This document shows, in pieces, positions 40,761 to 53,895 of a stretch of 64,000 bases of DNA. Source of the DNA: Seriola aureovittata. Taxonomy: Eukaryota; Chordata; Actinopteri; Carangiformes; Carangidae. The translations under genes and the position numbers were made by a program. Location of the stretch: positions 4,495,501-4,559,500 of the forward strand of contig NC_079368.1 in assembly GCF_021018895.1 (NCBI RefSeq), written 5' to 3'. Under the pieces are notes generated by a model, which was not told the origin of the DNA, made no database searches, and saw nothing but the letters and a program-made list of their open reading frames with translations. How positions within the stretch are numbered: position 1 is the stretch's first letter; the number at the start of each line of letters is the position of its first letter.

Positions 40761-41620
40761 CACCAGGAATTGTAGCGCGTTTAAGAGCATCAGGCATGAT
40801 CATGGATGTATTATAAGAACTTATAATAATGTATTATAAGAACATTCAGGCATCACACAAACCAACGACCCTTCTCTCTTTGATGGGAGAAAGTTTTTTT
40901 TGTGAAAGTGATGTTTTGTGAAATCTCAATGAAACACCAGAATAAAGTGTGTATAGTGTCTTTAGGTTCATTTTGGTTTCACTGCCGCAACTTCACTGTT
41001 TTGGTTCATATTATATATTCATTAGATCTAATTTATAATTTCTGTTTTCATACTGTTTTCCTATGGTGCTTTTTATTCTATTGTTATGTTTCTTTTAATT
41101 TCTGTTAAGCACACTGAATGACCTGTGTATGATAATGTGCTATGCAAATAAATTTCCCTTCATTGCCTTCACTCTCACTGCTCCTATCAGCATTTTTTCC
41201 AGCAGCAGCAGACAGCTGTTTTGTTTTCATCATCAGTAGACTCAATTTTCACAACGTGTCCTGCCCCAAACAACAGGCAGTTAGTGGCTACACACGGTGG
41301 AGCATTTGGCAGCTAGAGACACATTTTTCTTGGGAGATGGAGACCAAACCAGAGCTGAAAGAAAAGTGAATATAGGACTTACCTTCATCAAGTGGATAAA
41401 AACATGACTCCAAATGAATTCTAATATTGCTCTCTGTTATCCTGAATGTGTTAATAGGCAACTATTTGCTAATACATTTAATACCACAACCTTATGAGAT
41501 TATAAAATGCCATGTTTTCAGCTTTTTAAATCTAATTTTAACAGTAACGAACGCTCACAAGCAATATCTAATTTCCTGTCATGTAATGGCTATACACCAA
41601 GGCTTCACAAATAAAACAAT
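40760..41620. other. Intergenic DNA between abcb9 and the GIN-like gene
   Basis: AT-rich, with no coding signal. At about 41040-41160, TTAAGCACACTGAATGACCT and GTGCTATGCAAATAAA resemble the 3' end of a common fish retro-element or 3'-UTR-like repeat, but nothing else of it is visible. Confidence 0.5.
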
Positions 41621-41623
41621 ACC

Positions 41624-41629
41624 TTTATT
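41624..41629 (-). terminator. Probable polyadenylation signal of the GIN-like gene
   Basis: Minus-strand AATAAA, about 345 bases beyond the stop codon at 41975. Confidence 0.5.
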
Positions 41630-41974
41630 TTAAAGCACTGCAGTGTAAGAACATGTTGTACGACAAAGTGAAAACAATTAAGTTCACATCATTTTCATGG
41701 GAAACACTTTTTTGTTGGGAATTGGGAGGAAAAAGCTCAACAATTCTTTAGGGTCAACGCTTCCTTCCGGTTCTTTGGCCAGCGAATTCTGTTTCTAAGT
41801 GTGAGATTCATCTACAAGTGACACATCAACCCGCAGTGTCTTCAACTGTAGTAGCACTCATCATCACATTCATCAGGATTTCCATCTTCGGTCCAAGACT
41901 TCAGGCAGCTCATGATGACATGCAGTCGTGCTCTGATGGGATCTCTACTCTCCAGTATTTTCAAACTGTTCCTC

Positions 41975-44900
41975 TCAGTGGACGTCAGACTCAGGTAAGT
42001 GATATGCTAACTCAGTCTTTATGTCTTCGGCGCTGTTTTGCTCAGTGGAAAGCACCGTGTCAACAGGAAAAGACAAATATAAACTCTCTTTCAGTTTTTT
42101 GGGTGAGGGCGAGTCTCCAGCACCGAACAGAGGGTCTGCAATTTTAAAGGTCATTGAGGGCATGTTATGTGCCCTGCGTTTGGCGTTCTTCTTCTTCTCT
42201 TGTTTGTACGCTGCATTCATATTGGCTAGCACCTGGAAGTGAAACACATATTTAGGCACAAAACAGAAGGGATGTTAAAAGAACAATACAAAAAATCTGA
42301 GCCGAATCATTTCCCTCCATATCTACCATATGTTAAATAACAGTTATGTAATGAGTTAACAAATCAAAGCAGATAAATGTATCTATTTGTGATTATTCTG
42401 TCCACAGGTTTGCTGTTGAATGACACATGGGTAATACTAGTGTTGACTCTGTATCCTAAATAATTAATATTTTCTTACACCTGAGGTTTCTGTGACAGAA
42501 AGGTGTAAGAATCAGGTTTCTGTCATGTAATACACATGACTGTGCACAACAGTCAACACAAACGTCACCATGAAGACATCATGTCCAACATGTTACGATA
42601 CATGCCAAGCACCACGTCTGGGGCACATGAAAACATAAACAATGCAACAGCAAGCTTGGTTGAATGTAAGTTTACTATCAACTGTGGCCAGTCACAGAGG
42701 GAACAAAAACTGTTAAAGCTGCCCAGCCCTAGTATAAGGTCATGTGACTATTGTCTTAAGACAGACTTAACGCCATCTCAAGTGACCTTTAAAGACGCAG
42801 CAGTGAGAAACATCGTTCCTCAGTTTTGCATGTATGTAAGGTTGCGCACATGTGAAAATCAAACAAAGAACGAACTCCAACACCTGCATTATTTTCATTC
42901 ATGAGATAAAATAAATTAATGTGAATTACCAGCTGCTTAATGGAGTTCTGTTGCTCTTGCATTATTGTCATATATGTAGAGGCCTCCTCCTTTGTGGAAT
43001 ACATATCCTGCTCTTGTTCGTCATAATTCAGCAGGCTCAGTGTAGTCTAGAGGACAGGAAGGGACATGTAATAAGCAGACACCAACACGCTTAGTTAGGC
43101 TTCTTCCCTCAGTCTTACCTCATTAGGTAAATTAGCTTTCCTGTTGAACATGAGGGAGTAAGGGGTGAACTTGGTCGTAGGGTTGGTGGACGTCCTGAAC
43201 AAAAACAGCACAGGGTCCAGAAAGTCGTCCCATTCCGCCTGCTTCTCTGTTACCATCTGCACAACAGCTTCCTTCAGTAAAGGACTCGTGCAGTCGTGGA
43301 GCGGGTTGAGCTGAGGTTGATCCAGAGGAGACACCTTCTGCACGATGCTCCACCTGTCGCACAGCAGCTTCGTAACCTGGAAAACATCCGTATATGCACT
43401 GACAAAACTGACCCACAGCAGTACCACAATCTCTGATCGGTTTATTTCAAATGAACTTTGTGATTCACAGCTCACCTCATCACAGAAGTCAGCATTCTGC
43501 ATGCACACTATTGTTTTAGGGGCACCAAACCTAATTCAGCAGAGAACAGATTTAGTGCAATTTCAGGTTAAAAATATCTTAAAACTGAGGATATCAACAT
43601 GCATTAAACTACAAGTAGTGGCCTAGATTTAGATCTCATTTCAACCCCAGTGACTATTCAAGGTTTTATGTATTTTACCTGTATATACATTTGGAAATGC
43701 ATCTTGCAACAGAGAAAGCATCTGTCTTTTGCACTGGAAATGCTTCTGGCCATTTACTGAGGTAATCGATGAGGACTGTAACATGAGTGTTGCCTTGCTG
43801 TGTCTCTGGAAATGGTCCTGTTGGGGAAGAGAAAAACAAAACAGGTGTGAAACTAAGGAAATAAATTAAAAAACAGAAAAATGTTATATGTTGATTTAAT
43901 TGAGGCAAAAACCTATAATGTCAATCCCAACAATATCCCAAGGTGTGTCCACTTTTATAGGCCGAACCGTCCTTGCCAGGTTTTTATTCCTCTCTGTGTT
44001 CTGACAGGTCTCACACACTTTAATCTGGAACAGGCAGGAAACAGTTATCATATTATCAGTGTAGTACCCTGTGATATTAACTGAGCCAAACAAAGATTTA
44101 AGTACCCAATCCACTACATCCTTGATGATCCCAAGCCAGTAGTACTTGCTCTGGATTCTGTGGACAGTCTTCTTTTGGCCCAGGTGATGGCCGATGTCGT
44201 TGAAGTGGCAGTCAAGAAAAATCTGCCTCTTCCTCTCAGCCTCAATCACCACCTCCCTCTTCTCCTCTTTCTTGGGTCCCACATAGTACAACTTGCCCTC
44301 TTGAATAAAAATATGAATGAAGGGGATGTGTGAGATATTTGACAATTATTGACAGTGTAAGCAAGGTTTAAAAACCCCCAGACAGAAGACTACTACTGAA
44401 TGCAGACAAATGTGTAAGAGAGCGACTCCAGGCATACAGAAAGAACATGACACCATGCTCAGTTGAAAAATATTTGTACTTAACGTAGTCGTGTTTATAT
44501 GAAAAGCTGGATATTTGATTGAATATAACTTTGGAGTTGCTGGAAGCATTTGAGGTTCATTCTTCAATTCGGCATATACTCAATTTACCGAACACAACGT
44601 ATCTCCTGAAAATGTAAACTTTTAAAAGTAGTTTAGATGTTTTTGCCATAACTCTTTCCCCTAAGCAATATAACTTAGTTAGCACCAATAGCTAGTTTTA
44701 GAAGTTGAGAGTTAACTGATACAGAGTACTGGTTATGGTGAGCCACTAAGTCAATGAGCCGAATTTTCTACCGACTCAGTCAGATTCATAAAATATCTTT
44801 TGTTATGTCCTAGAAGGTTCACACTTTCTGACAACCCAGGGAAGTTTAAATTGGCAGTTTTGTGAATCGAAGTACGTCATGTCAATAGACAGTAGAGCTC

Positions 44901-45132
44901 GAGGATAGCAATGCATACTCAGTGTTTGCCACTAGTAAATTCAAGTTTTAATATAACTCTTACCGTCAACGATAAACTTCTGGGCGTATCTTTTGAGATT
45001 CTTCTTTCGTAAAGGATTCATCGTCTGGGGCAAACAGCCTTTAGCCACTAAAGTGTAAATGTCACCGAGTTTATTGGAGCTGGATTCAACCACCTCCTCC
45101 TCAGCAACTTGCAACGACTCCACGCTTAACAT
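41975..45132 (-). CDS. GIN-type domesticated integrase-like protein (complete, 433 aa)
   Basis: Coding exons are 45132-44964, 44299-44106, 44024-43913, 43817-43679, 43530-43476, 43376-43119, 43046-42930 and 42232-41975; every border is GT-AG and the phases chain to 433 codons plus TGA. The architecture is that of a Ginger/Gypsy-type integrase. Residues 88-128 form an HHCC zinc-binding module (H88, H94 or H95, C125, C128). An RNase-H-fold core follows from about 145 to 300 (GIDIIGPFPETQQGNTHV, then LSKWPEAFPV). After a FTPYSLMFNRKANLP segment comes a basic, probably nuclear tail (KQEKKKNAKRRAHN). The first catalytic Asp is D156. The second position is Met215, and the third, exactly 36 residues on, is Asp251 instead of Glu, so strand transfer is unlikely. 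Intact frame plus introns argue for a host gene. Closest remembered relatives are vertebrate GIN1/GIN2 and the KRBA2 integrase part; I cannot choose the orthologue, so no symbol is given. Its cellular role is unknown. Confidence 0.85.
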
Positions 45133-45504
45133 TTCAGCTCAGACTTAAAAATTAGCACAAATAAGAGCAATTACACACCTCGATAAACATAAATATGCTG
45201 AATACCAATCGGCATATTTAGAAACAGCGCTGCTGCTGCTGCTGGTAACGAAGACAAATCCACAACAAAATCACAAACAGGATGAAGACACAAAGCGTGA
45301 GTTGTGCTCTGCGTCTTCTTCTACTGTTGAATTTAGCCGGTAGATTTTTTTGCATTAGCGCCACTACTTGACAAACACAAGTACTTACTGCAAACGCTCC
45401 TTTAAAAAAGAATGGAACTAAACACAATAATGATGATAATAATAATAGTATTAAAAATAACAATTAATGTTGTGATGTAATGTTATTTCACTCATACTTC
45501 CAGT
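45133..45504. other. 5' flank of the GIN-like gene
   Basis: Short upstream region with a CTG/CAG-type run at about 45228-45245 (GCTGCTGCTGCTGCTGG). The 5' UTR and promoter presumably lie here. The satellite array starts about 370 bases upstream of the ATG. Confidence 0.45.
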
Positions 45505-48500
45505 ACACACTTTCAAAGTGTCTTGACAATCAAAGAAAAAAAAAACCTAATATTTTAAAAGATAAAATGAGAAAAAAACTGGAAACTGACTTGACAGTCA
45601 ATGAAATGTAAATAAAATATTACTTTTAAATAAAATAATAATTAAAAAATGTGGAAACTGACTTGACACCTCCCTCATGTGGGCAGGCAAAACCTCGAGA
45701 AAACCTTTCAGGTCAGATTGAAGGAGTCCTTGGGAAGAACTACACAAGAGGGGCCATCTTCCAAGGCTTGAAGGTGTCTTGACAGTAAAATCATTTCAAA
45801 TGATGACAATGTTTTGGAAATACAAGAAGGAAATCTTTGGAAGAAATACTCACATACAGCAATGTCATGAAGCTCCAGGGCGTCTTGATGATAACCAAAA
45901 GGCAATGATGTTGATATGAACAATAAAATAAAGAAAATAAAGAACTTATATGACACCTTCTAGTGTACAAGGATATCTTCACAACAACCTCTTCAGGTGA
46001 GGTTGGAGAAATCCTTGGCAAAAAATACACAAGAGGTGCCTTCTTCCAAGGCGTGAAGGTGTCTTGACAATCAAAGAACAGAAAGGAAACCTAACATTTT
46101 AAAAAATGAAATAAGAGAAAAACTGGAAACTGACTTGAAGTCAATGAAATGTAAATAAAATGTTACTTTTAAATGAAATCAAAATTAAAAAATTTGGAAA
46201 CTGACTTGACACCTCCCTCGTGTGAGCAAGAAAAACCTCCAGAAAGACTTTAAAGTCATAATGGAGTCATTCTTGGGAAGAACTACACAAGAGGGGCCAT
46301 CGTCCAAAGCTTCAAGGTGTCTTGACAGTAAAATCATTTCAAATGATGAAAATATTTTACAAAAACAAGAAGGAAATCTTTGGAAAACATAGTTAAGTGC
46401 GGCAATGTCCCAAAGTTCCAGGGCGTCTTGGCAATAACAAAAAGGGAAATGATGTTGATATGAACAGTAAAAGGAGTAAAATAAATCAATCTTTTTGACA
46501 CCTTCTAGTGTACAAGGATATCTTCACAACAACCTCTTCAGGTGAGGTTGGAGAAATCCTTGGCAAAAAATACACAAGAGGTGCCTTCTTCCAAGGCGTG
46601 AAGGTGTCTTGACAATCAAAGAACAGAAAGGAAACCTAACATTTTAAAAAACAAAATAAGAAAAAAAAATAGAAACTGATTTGACACCTCCCTCATATGG
46701 GCAGGAAAAACCTCCAAAAAACCTTTCAGGTCAGATTGGAGGAGTCCTTGGGAAGAACTACACAAGAGGGGCCATCGTCCAAAGCTTCAAGGTGTCTTGA
46801 CAGTAAAATCATTTCAAATGATGACAATGTTTTGGAAATACAAGAAGGAAATCTTTGGAAGACATACTCACGTACAGCAATGTCATGAAGCTCCAGGGCG
46901 TCTTGATGATAACCAAAAGGCAATGATGTTGATATGAACAGTAAAAGGAGTAAAATAAATCAATCTTTTTGACACCTTCTAGTGTACAAGGATATCTTCA
47001 CAACAACCTCTTCAGGTGAGGTTGGAGAAATCCTTGGCAAAAAACACACAAGAGGTGCCTTCTTCCAGGCGTGAAGGTGTCTTGACAATCAAAGAACAGA
47101 AAGGAAACCTAAAATTTAAAAAACCAAATAAGAAAAAAAAATAGAAACTGATTTGACACCTCCCTCATGTGGGCAGGAAAAACCTCCAGAAAGATTTTAA
47201 AGTCATAATGGAGTCATTCTTGGGAAGAACTACACAAGAGGTGCCTTCTTCCAGGCGTGAAGGTGTCTTGACAATCAAAAAACAGAAAGGAAACCTAACA
47301 TTTTAAAAAATTAAATGAGAAAAAAACTGGAAACTGACTTGACACCTCCCTCGTGTGAGCAAGAAAAACCTCCAGAAAGACTTTAAAGTCATAATGGAGT
47401 CATTCTTGGGAAGAACTACACAAGAGGGGCCATCTTCCAAGGCTTGAAGGTGTCTTGACAATCAAAGAACAGAAAGGAAACCTAACATTTTAAAAAATTA
47501 AATGAGAAAAAAACTGGAAACTGACTTGACAGTCAATGAAATGTAAATAAAATATTACTTTTAAATAAAATAATAATTAAAAAATGTGGAAACTGACTTG
47601 ACACCTCCCTCATGTGGGCAGGAAAAACCTCCAGAAAACCCTTCAGGTCAGATTGGAGGAGTCCTTGGGAAGAACTACACAAGAGGTGCCTTCTTCCAAG
47701 GCGTGAAGGTGTCTTGACAATCAAAGAACAGAAAGGAAACCTAACATTTTAAAAAACAAAATAAGAAAAAAAAATAGAAACTGATTTGACACCTCCCTCA
47801 TGTGGGCAGGAAAAACCTCCAAAAAACCTTTCAGGTCAGATTGAAGGAGTCCTTGGGAAGAACTACACAAGAGGTGCCTTCTTCCAAGGCGTGAAGGTGT
47901 CTTGACAATCAAAAAACAGAAAGGAAACCTAACATTTTAAAAAATTAAATGAGAAAAAAACTCGAAACTGACTTGAAAGTCAATGAAATGTAAATAAAAC
48001 ATTACTTTTAAATAAAATAATAATTAAAAAATTTGGAAACTGACTTGACACCTCCCTCATGTGAGCAAGAAAAACCTCCAGAAAGATTTTAAAGTCATAA
48101 TGGAGTCATTCTTGGGAAGAACTACACAAGAGGGGCCATCGTCCAAAGCTTCAAGGTGTCTTGACAGTAAAATCATTTCAAATGATGAAAATATTTTACA
48201 AAAACAAGAAGGAAATCTTTGGAAAACATAGTTAAGTGCGGCAATGTCACAAAGTTCCAGGGCGTCTTGGCAATAACAAAAAGGGAAATGATGTTGATAT
48301 GAACAGTAAAAGGAGTAAAATAAATCAATCTTTTTGACACCTTCTAGTGTACAAGGATATCTTCACAACAACCTCTTCAGGTGAGGTTGGAGAAATCCTT
48401 GGCAAAAAATACACAAGAGGTGCCTTCTTCCAGGGCGTGAAGGTGTCTTGACAATCAAAGAACAGAAAGGAAACCTAAAATTTAAAAAACCAAATAAGAA

Positions 48501-51500
48501 AAAAAAATAGAAACTGATTTGACACCTCCCTCATGTGGGCAGGAAAAACCTCCAAAAAACCTTTCAGGTCAGATTGAAGGAGTCCTTGGGAAGAACTACA
48601 CAAGAGGGGCCATCTTCCAAGGCTTGAAGGTGTCTTGACAGTAAAATCATTTCAAATGATGACAATGTTTTGGAAATACAAGAAGGAAATCTTTGGAAGA
48701 CATACTCACGTACAGCAATGTCATGAAGCTCCAGGGCGTCTTGATAATAACCAAAAGGCAATGATGTTGATATGAACAATAAAATAAAGAAAATAAAGAA
48801 CTTATATGACACCTTCTAGTGTACAAGGATATCTTCACAACAACCTCTTCAGGTGAGGTTGGAGAAATCCTTGGCAAAAAACACACAAGAGGTGCCTTCT
48901 TCCAAGGCGTGAAGGTGTCTTGACAATCAAAAAACAGAAAGGAAACCTAACATTTTAAAAAATAAAATGAGAAAAAAACTCGAAACTGACTTGAAAGTCA
49001 ATGAAATGTAAATAAAACATTACTTTTAAATAAAATAATAATTAAAAAATTTGGAAACTGACTTGACACCTCCCTCATGTGAGCAAGAAAAACCTCCAGA
49101 AAGACTTTAAAGTCATAATGGAGTCATTCTTGGGAAGAACTACACAAGAGGGGCCATCGTCCAAAGCTTCAAGGTGTCTTGACAGTAAAATCATTTCAAA
49201 TGATGAAAATATTTTACAAAAACAAGAAGGAAATCTTTGGAAAACATAGTTAAGTGCGGCAATGTCACAAAGTTCCAGGGCGTCTTGGCAATAACAAAAA
49301 GGGAAATGATGTTGATATGAACAGTAAAAGGAGTAAAATAAATCAATCTTTTTGACACCTTCTAGTGTACAAGGATATCTTCACAACAACCTCTTCAGGT
49401 GAGGTTGGAGAAATCCTTGGCAAAAAATACACAAGAGGTGCCTTCTTCCAGGGCGTGAAGGTGTCTTGACAATCAAAGAACAGAAAGGAAACCTAAAATT
49501 TAAAAAACCAAATAAGAAAAAAAAATAGAAACTGATTTGACACCTCCCTCATGTGGGCAGGAAAAACCTCCAAAAAACCTTTCAGGTCAGATTGAAGGAG
49601 TCCTTGGGAAGAACTACACAAGAGGGGCCATCTTCCAAGGCTTGAAGGTGTCTTGACAGTAAAATCATTTCAAATGATGACAATGTTTTGGAAATACAAG
49701 AAGGAAATCTTTGGAAGACATACTCACGTACAGCAATGTCATGAAGCTCCAGGGCGTCTTGATAATAACCAAAAGGCAATGATGTTGATATGAACAATAA
49801 AATAAAGAAAATAAAGAACTTATATGACACCTTCTAGTGTACAAGGATATCTTCACAACAACCTCTTCAGGTGAGGTTGGAGAAATCCTTGGCAAAAAAC
49901 ACACAAGAGGTGCCTTCTTCCAAGGCGTGAAGGTGTCTTGACAATCAAAAAACAGAAAGGAAACCTAACATTTTAAAAAATAAAATGAGAAAAAAACTCG
50001 AAACTGACTTGAAAGTCAATGAAATGTAAATAAAACATTACTTTTAAATAAAATAATAATTAAAAATTTGGAAACTGACTTGACACCTCCCTCATGTGAG
50101 CAAGAAAAACCTCCAGAAAGACTTTAAAGTCATAATGGAGTCATTCTTGGGAAGAACTACACAAGAGGGGCCATCGTCCAAAGCTTCAAGGTGTCTTGAC
50201 AGTAAAATCATTTCAAATGATGAAAATATTTTACAAAAACAAGAAGGAAATCTTTGGAAAACATAGTTAAGTGCGGCAATGTCCCAAAGTTCCAGGGCGT
50301 CTTGGCAATAACAAAAAGGGAAATGATGTTGATATGAACAGTAAAAGGAGTAAAATAAATCAATCTTTTTGACACCTTCTAGTGTACAAGGATATCTTCA
50401 CAACAACCTCTTCAGGTGAGGTTGGAGAAATCCTTGGCAAAAAATACACAAGAGATGCCTTCTTCCAGGGCGTGAAGGTGTCTTGACAATCAAAGAACAG
50501 AAAGGAAACCTAACATTTTAAAAAGTGAAATAAGAGAAAAACTGGAAACTGACTTGAAAGTCAATGAAATGTAAATAAAATATTACTTTTAAATGAAATC
50601 AAAATTAAAAAATGTGGAAACTGACTTGACACCTCCCTCATGTGGGCAGGAAAAACCTCCAGAAAACCCTTCAGGTCAGATTGGAGGAGTCCTTGGGAAG
50701 AACTACACAAGAGGTGCCTTCTTCCAAGGCGTGAAGGTGTCTTGACAATAAAAGAACAGAAAGGAAACCTAACATTTTAAAAAATGAAATAAGAAAAAAA
50801 AATAGAAACTGATTTGACACTTCCCTCATGTGGGCAGGAAAAACCTCCAAAAAACCTTTCAGGTCAGATTGAAGGAGTCCTTGGGAAGAACTACACAAGA
50901 GGTGCCTTCTTCCAAGGCGTGAAGGTGTCTTGACAATCAAAAAACAGAAAGGAAACCTAACATTTTAAAAAATAAAATGAGAAAAAAACTCGAAACTGAC
51001 TTGAAAGTCAATGAAATGTAAATAAAACATTACTTTTAAATAAAATAATAATTAAAAAATTTGGAAACTGACTTGACACCTCCCTCATGTGGGCAGGAAA
51101 AACCTCCAAAAAACCTTTCAGGTCAGATTGGAGGAGTCCTTGGGAAGAACTACACAAGAGGGGCCATCTTCCAAGGCTTGAAGGTGTCTTGACAGTAAAA
51201 TCATTTCAAATGATGACAATGTTTTGGAAATACAAGAAGGAAATCTTTGGAAGAAATACTCACGTACAGCAATGTCATGAAGCTCCAAGGCGTCTTGATG
51301 ATAACCAAAAGGCAATGATGTTGATATGAACAATAAAATAAAGAAAATAAAGAACTTATATGACACCTTCTAGTGTACAAGGATATCTTCACAACAACCT
51401 CTTCAGGTGAGGTTGGAGAAATCCTTGGCAAAAAATACACAAGAGGTGCCTTCTTCCAAGGCGTGAAGGTGTCTTGACAATCAAAGAACAGAAAGGAAAC

Positions 51501-53895
51501 CTAACATTTTAAAAAATGAAATAAGAGAAAAACTGGAAACTGACTTGACAGTCAATGAAATGTAAATAAAATATTACTTTTAAATGAAATCAAAATTAAA
51601 AAATTTGGAAACTGACTTGACACCTCCCTCATGTGAGCAAGAAAAACCTCCAGAAAGACTTTAAAGTCATAATGGAGTCATTCTTGGGAAGAACTACACA
51701 AGAGGGGCCATCGTCCAAAGCTTCAAGGTGTCTTGACAGTAAAATCATTTCAAATGATGACAATGTTTTGGAAATACAAGAAGGAAATCTTTGGAAGAAA
51801 TACTCACGTACAGCAATGTCATGAAGCTCCAAGGCGTCTTGATGATAACCAAAAGGCAATGATGTTGATATGAACAGTAAAAGGAGTAAAATAAATAAAT
51901 CTTTTTGACACCTTCTAGTGTACAAGGATATCTTCACAACAACCTCTTCAGGTGAGGTTGGAGAAATCCTTGGCAAAAAATACACAAGAGGTGCCTTCTT
52001 CCAAGGCGTGAAGGTGTCTTGACAATCAAAAAACAGAAAGGAAACCTAACATTTTAAAAAATAAAATGAGAAAAAAACTCGAAACTGACTTGAAAGTCAA
52101 TGAAATGTAAATAAAACATTACTTTTAAATAAAATAATAATTAAAAAATTTGGAAACTGACTTGACACCTCCCTCATGTGAGCAAGAAAAACCTCCAGAA
52201 AGACTTTAAAGTCATAATGGAGTCATTCTTGGGAAGAACTACACAAGAGGGGCCATCGTCCAAAGCTTCAAGGTGTCTTGACAGTAAAATCATTTCAAAT
52301 GATGAAAATATTTTACAAAAACAAGAAGGAAATCTTTGGAAAACATAGTTAAGTGCGGCAATGTCCCAAAGTTCCAGGGCGTCTTGGCAATAACAAAAAG
52401 GGAAATGATGTTGATATGAACAGTAAAAGGAGTAAAATAAATCAATCTTTTTGACACCTTCTAGTGTACAAGGATATCTTCACAACAACCTCTTCAGGTG
52501 AGGTTGGAGAAATCCTTGGCAAAAAATACACAAGAGGTGCCTTCTTCCAAGGCGTGAAGGTGTCTTGACAATCAAAGAACAGAAAGGAAACCTAACATTT
52601 TAAAAAACAAAATAAGAAAAAAAAATAGAAACTGATTTGACACCTCCCTCATGTGGGCAGGAAAAACCTCCAAAAAACCTTTCAGGTCAGATTGAAGGAG
52701 TCCTTGGGAAGAACTACACAAGAGGGGCCATCTTCCAAGGCTTGAAGGTGTCTTGACAGTAAAATCATTTCAAATGATGACAATGTTTTGGAAATACAAG
52801 AAGGAAATCTTTGGAAGAAATACTCACATACAGCAATGTCATGAAGCTCCAAGGCGTCTTGATGATAACCAAAAGGCAATGATGTTGATATGAACAATAA
52901 AATAAAGAAAATAAAGAACTTATATGACACCTTCTAGTGTACAAGGATATCTTCACAACAACCTCTTCAGGTGAGGTTGCAGAAATCCTTGGCAAAAAAT
53001 ACACAAGAGGTGCCTTCTTCCAAGGCGTGAAGGTGTCTTGACAATCAAAAAACAGAAAGGAAACCTAACATTTTAAAAAATAAAATGAGAAAAAAACTCG
53101 AAACTGACTTGAAAGTCAATGAAATGTAAATAAAACATTACTTTTAAATAAAATAATAATTAAAAAATTTGGAAACTGACTTGACACCTCCCTCATGTGA
53201 GCAAGAAAAACCTCCAGAAAGACTTTAAAGTCATAATGGAGTCATTCTTGGGAAGAACTACACAAGAGGGGCCATCGTCCAAAGCTTCAAGGTGTCTTGA
53301 CAGTAAAATCATTTCAAATGATGAAAATATTTTACAAAAACAAGAAGGAAATCTTTGGAAAACATAGTTAAGTGCGGCAATGTCACAAAGTTCCAGTGCG
53401 TCTTGGCAATAACAAAAAGGGAAATGATGTTGATATGAACAGTAAAAGGAGTAAAATAAATAAATCTTTTTGACACCTTCTAGTGTACAAGGATATCTTC
53501 ACAACAACCTCTTCAGGTGAGGTTGGAGAAATCCTTGGCAAAAAACACACAAGAGGTGCCTTCTTCCAAGGCGTGAAGGTGTCTTGACAATCAAAGAACA
53601 GAAAGGAAACCTAACATTTTAAAAAATGAAATAAGAGAAAAACTGGAAACTTACTTGACAGTCAATGAAATGTAAATAAAATATTACTTTTAAATAAAAT
53701 AATGATTAAAAAAATAGAAACTGATTTGACACCTCCCTCATGTGGGCAGGAAAAACCTCCAGAAAACCCTTCAGGTCAGATTGGAGGAGTCCTTGGGAAG
53801 AACTACACAAGAGGGACCATCTTCCAAGGCTTGAAGGTGTCTTGACAGTAAAATCATTTCAAATGATGAAAATATATTAGAAAAAAAAGCAGAAA
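45505..53895. repeat. 8.4-kb satellite-like tandem array with higher-order repeat structure
   Basis: AT-rich tandem repeats fill the interval. An anchor phrase (CAAGGATATCTTCACAAC) occurs 13 times, at 45968, 46513, 46987, 48352, 48824, 49370, 49842, 50387, 51378, 51923, 52469, 52942 and 53488. Spacings fall into two classes, 472-474 and 545-546, with two wider gaps (1,365 and 991) made of repeat material lacking the anchor. Within each unit, blocks such as ACACAAGAGGTGCC, AAGGTGTCTTGACA and TTCAGGT recur in diverged form, so the units descend from a shorter monomer. A perfect palindrome, ATCATTTCAAATGAT, recurs (e.g. 45790-45804). It carries recurring minus-strand open frames of about 80 codons that I judge non-coding. 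Confidence 0.95.
48352..50386. repeat. Two adjacent near-identical 1,018-bp higher-order units
   Basis: Units 48352-49369 (1,018 bp) and 49370-50386 (1,017 bp) each contain one 472-bp and one 545/546-bp subunit in the same order. Differences seen by eye are a few substitutions and small indels. This is the most homogeneous part of the array and probably its most recent duplication. Confidence 0.9.

Noticed and set aside
41975..45132. An active retrotransposon or retroviral integrase
   Set aside because: No reverse transcriptase, gag, protease or long terminal repeats nearby. The gene has introns and altered catalytic residues.
45708..53004. A family of repeated minus-strand open frames of about 79-118 codons within the tandem array, some with donor-like GTGAGT sites
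   Set aside because: They recur only because the DNA repeats. Different units are open in different frames, no family is recognisable, and base composition is the same as the non-open parts of the array. Transcript or codon-substitution evidence would be needed to revive the idea.
45505..53895. CRISPR-like array
   Set aside because: Repeats are hundreds of bases long and contiguous, without unique short spacers, in a vertebrate genome.
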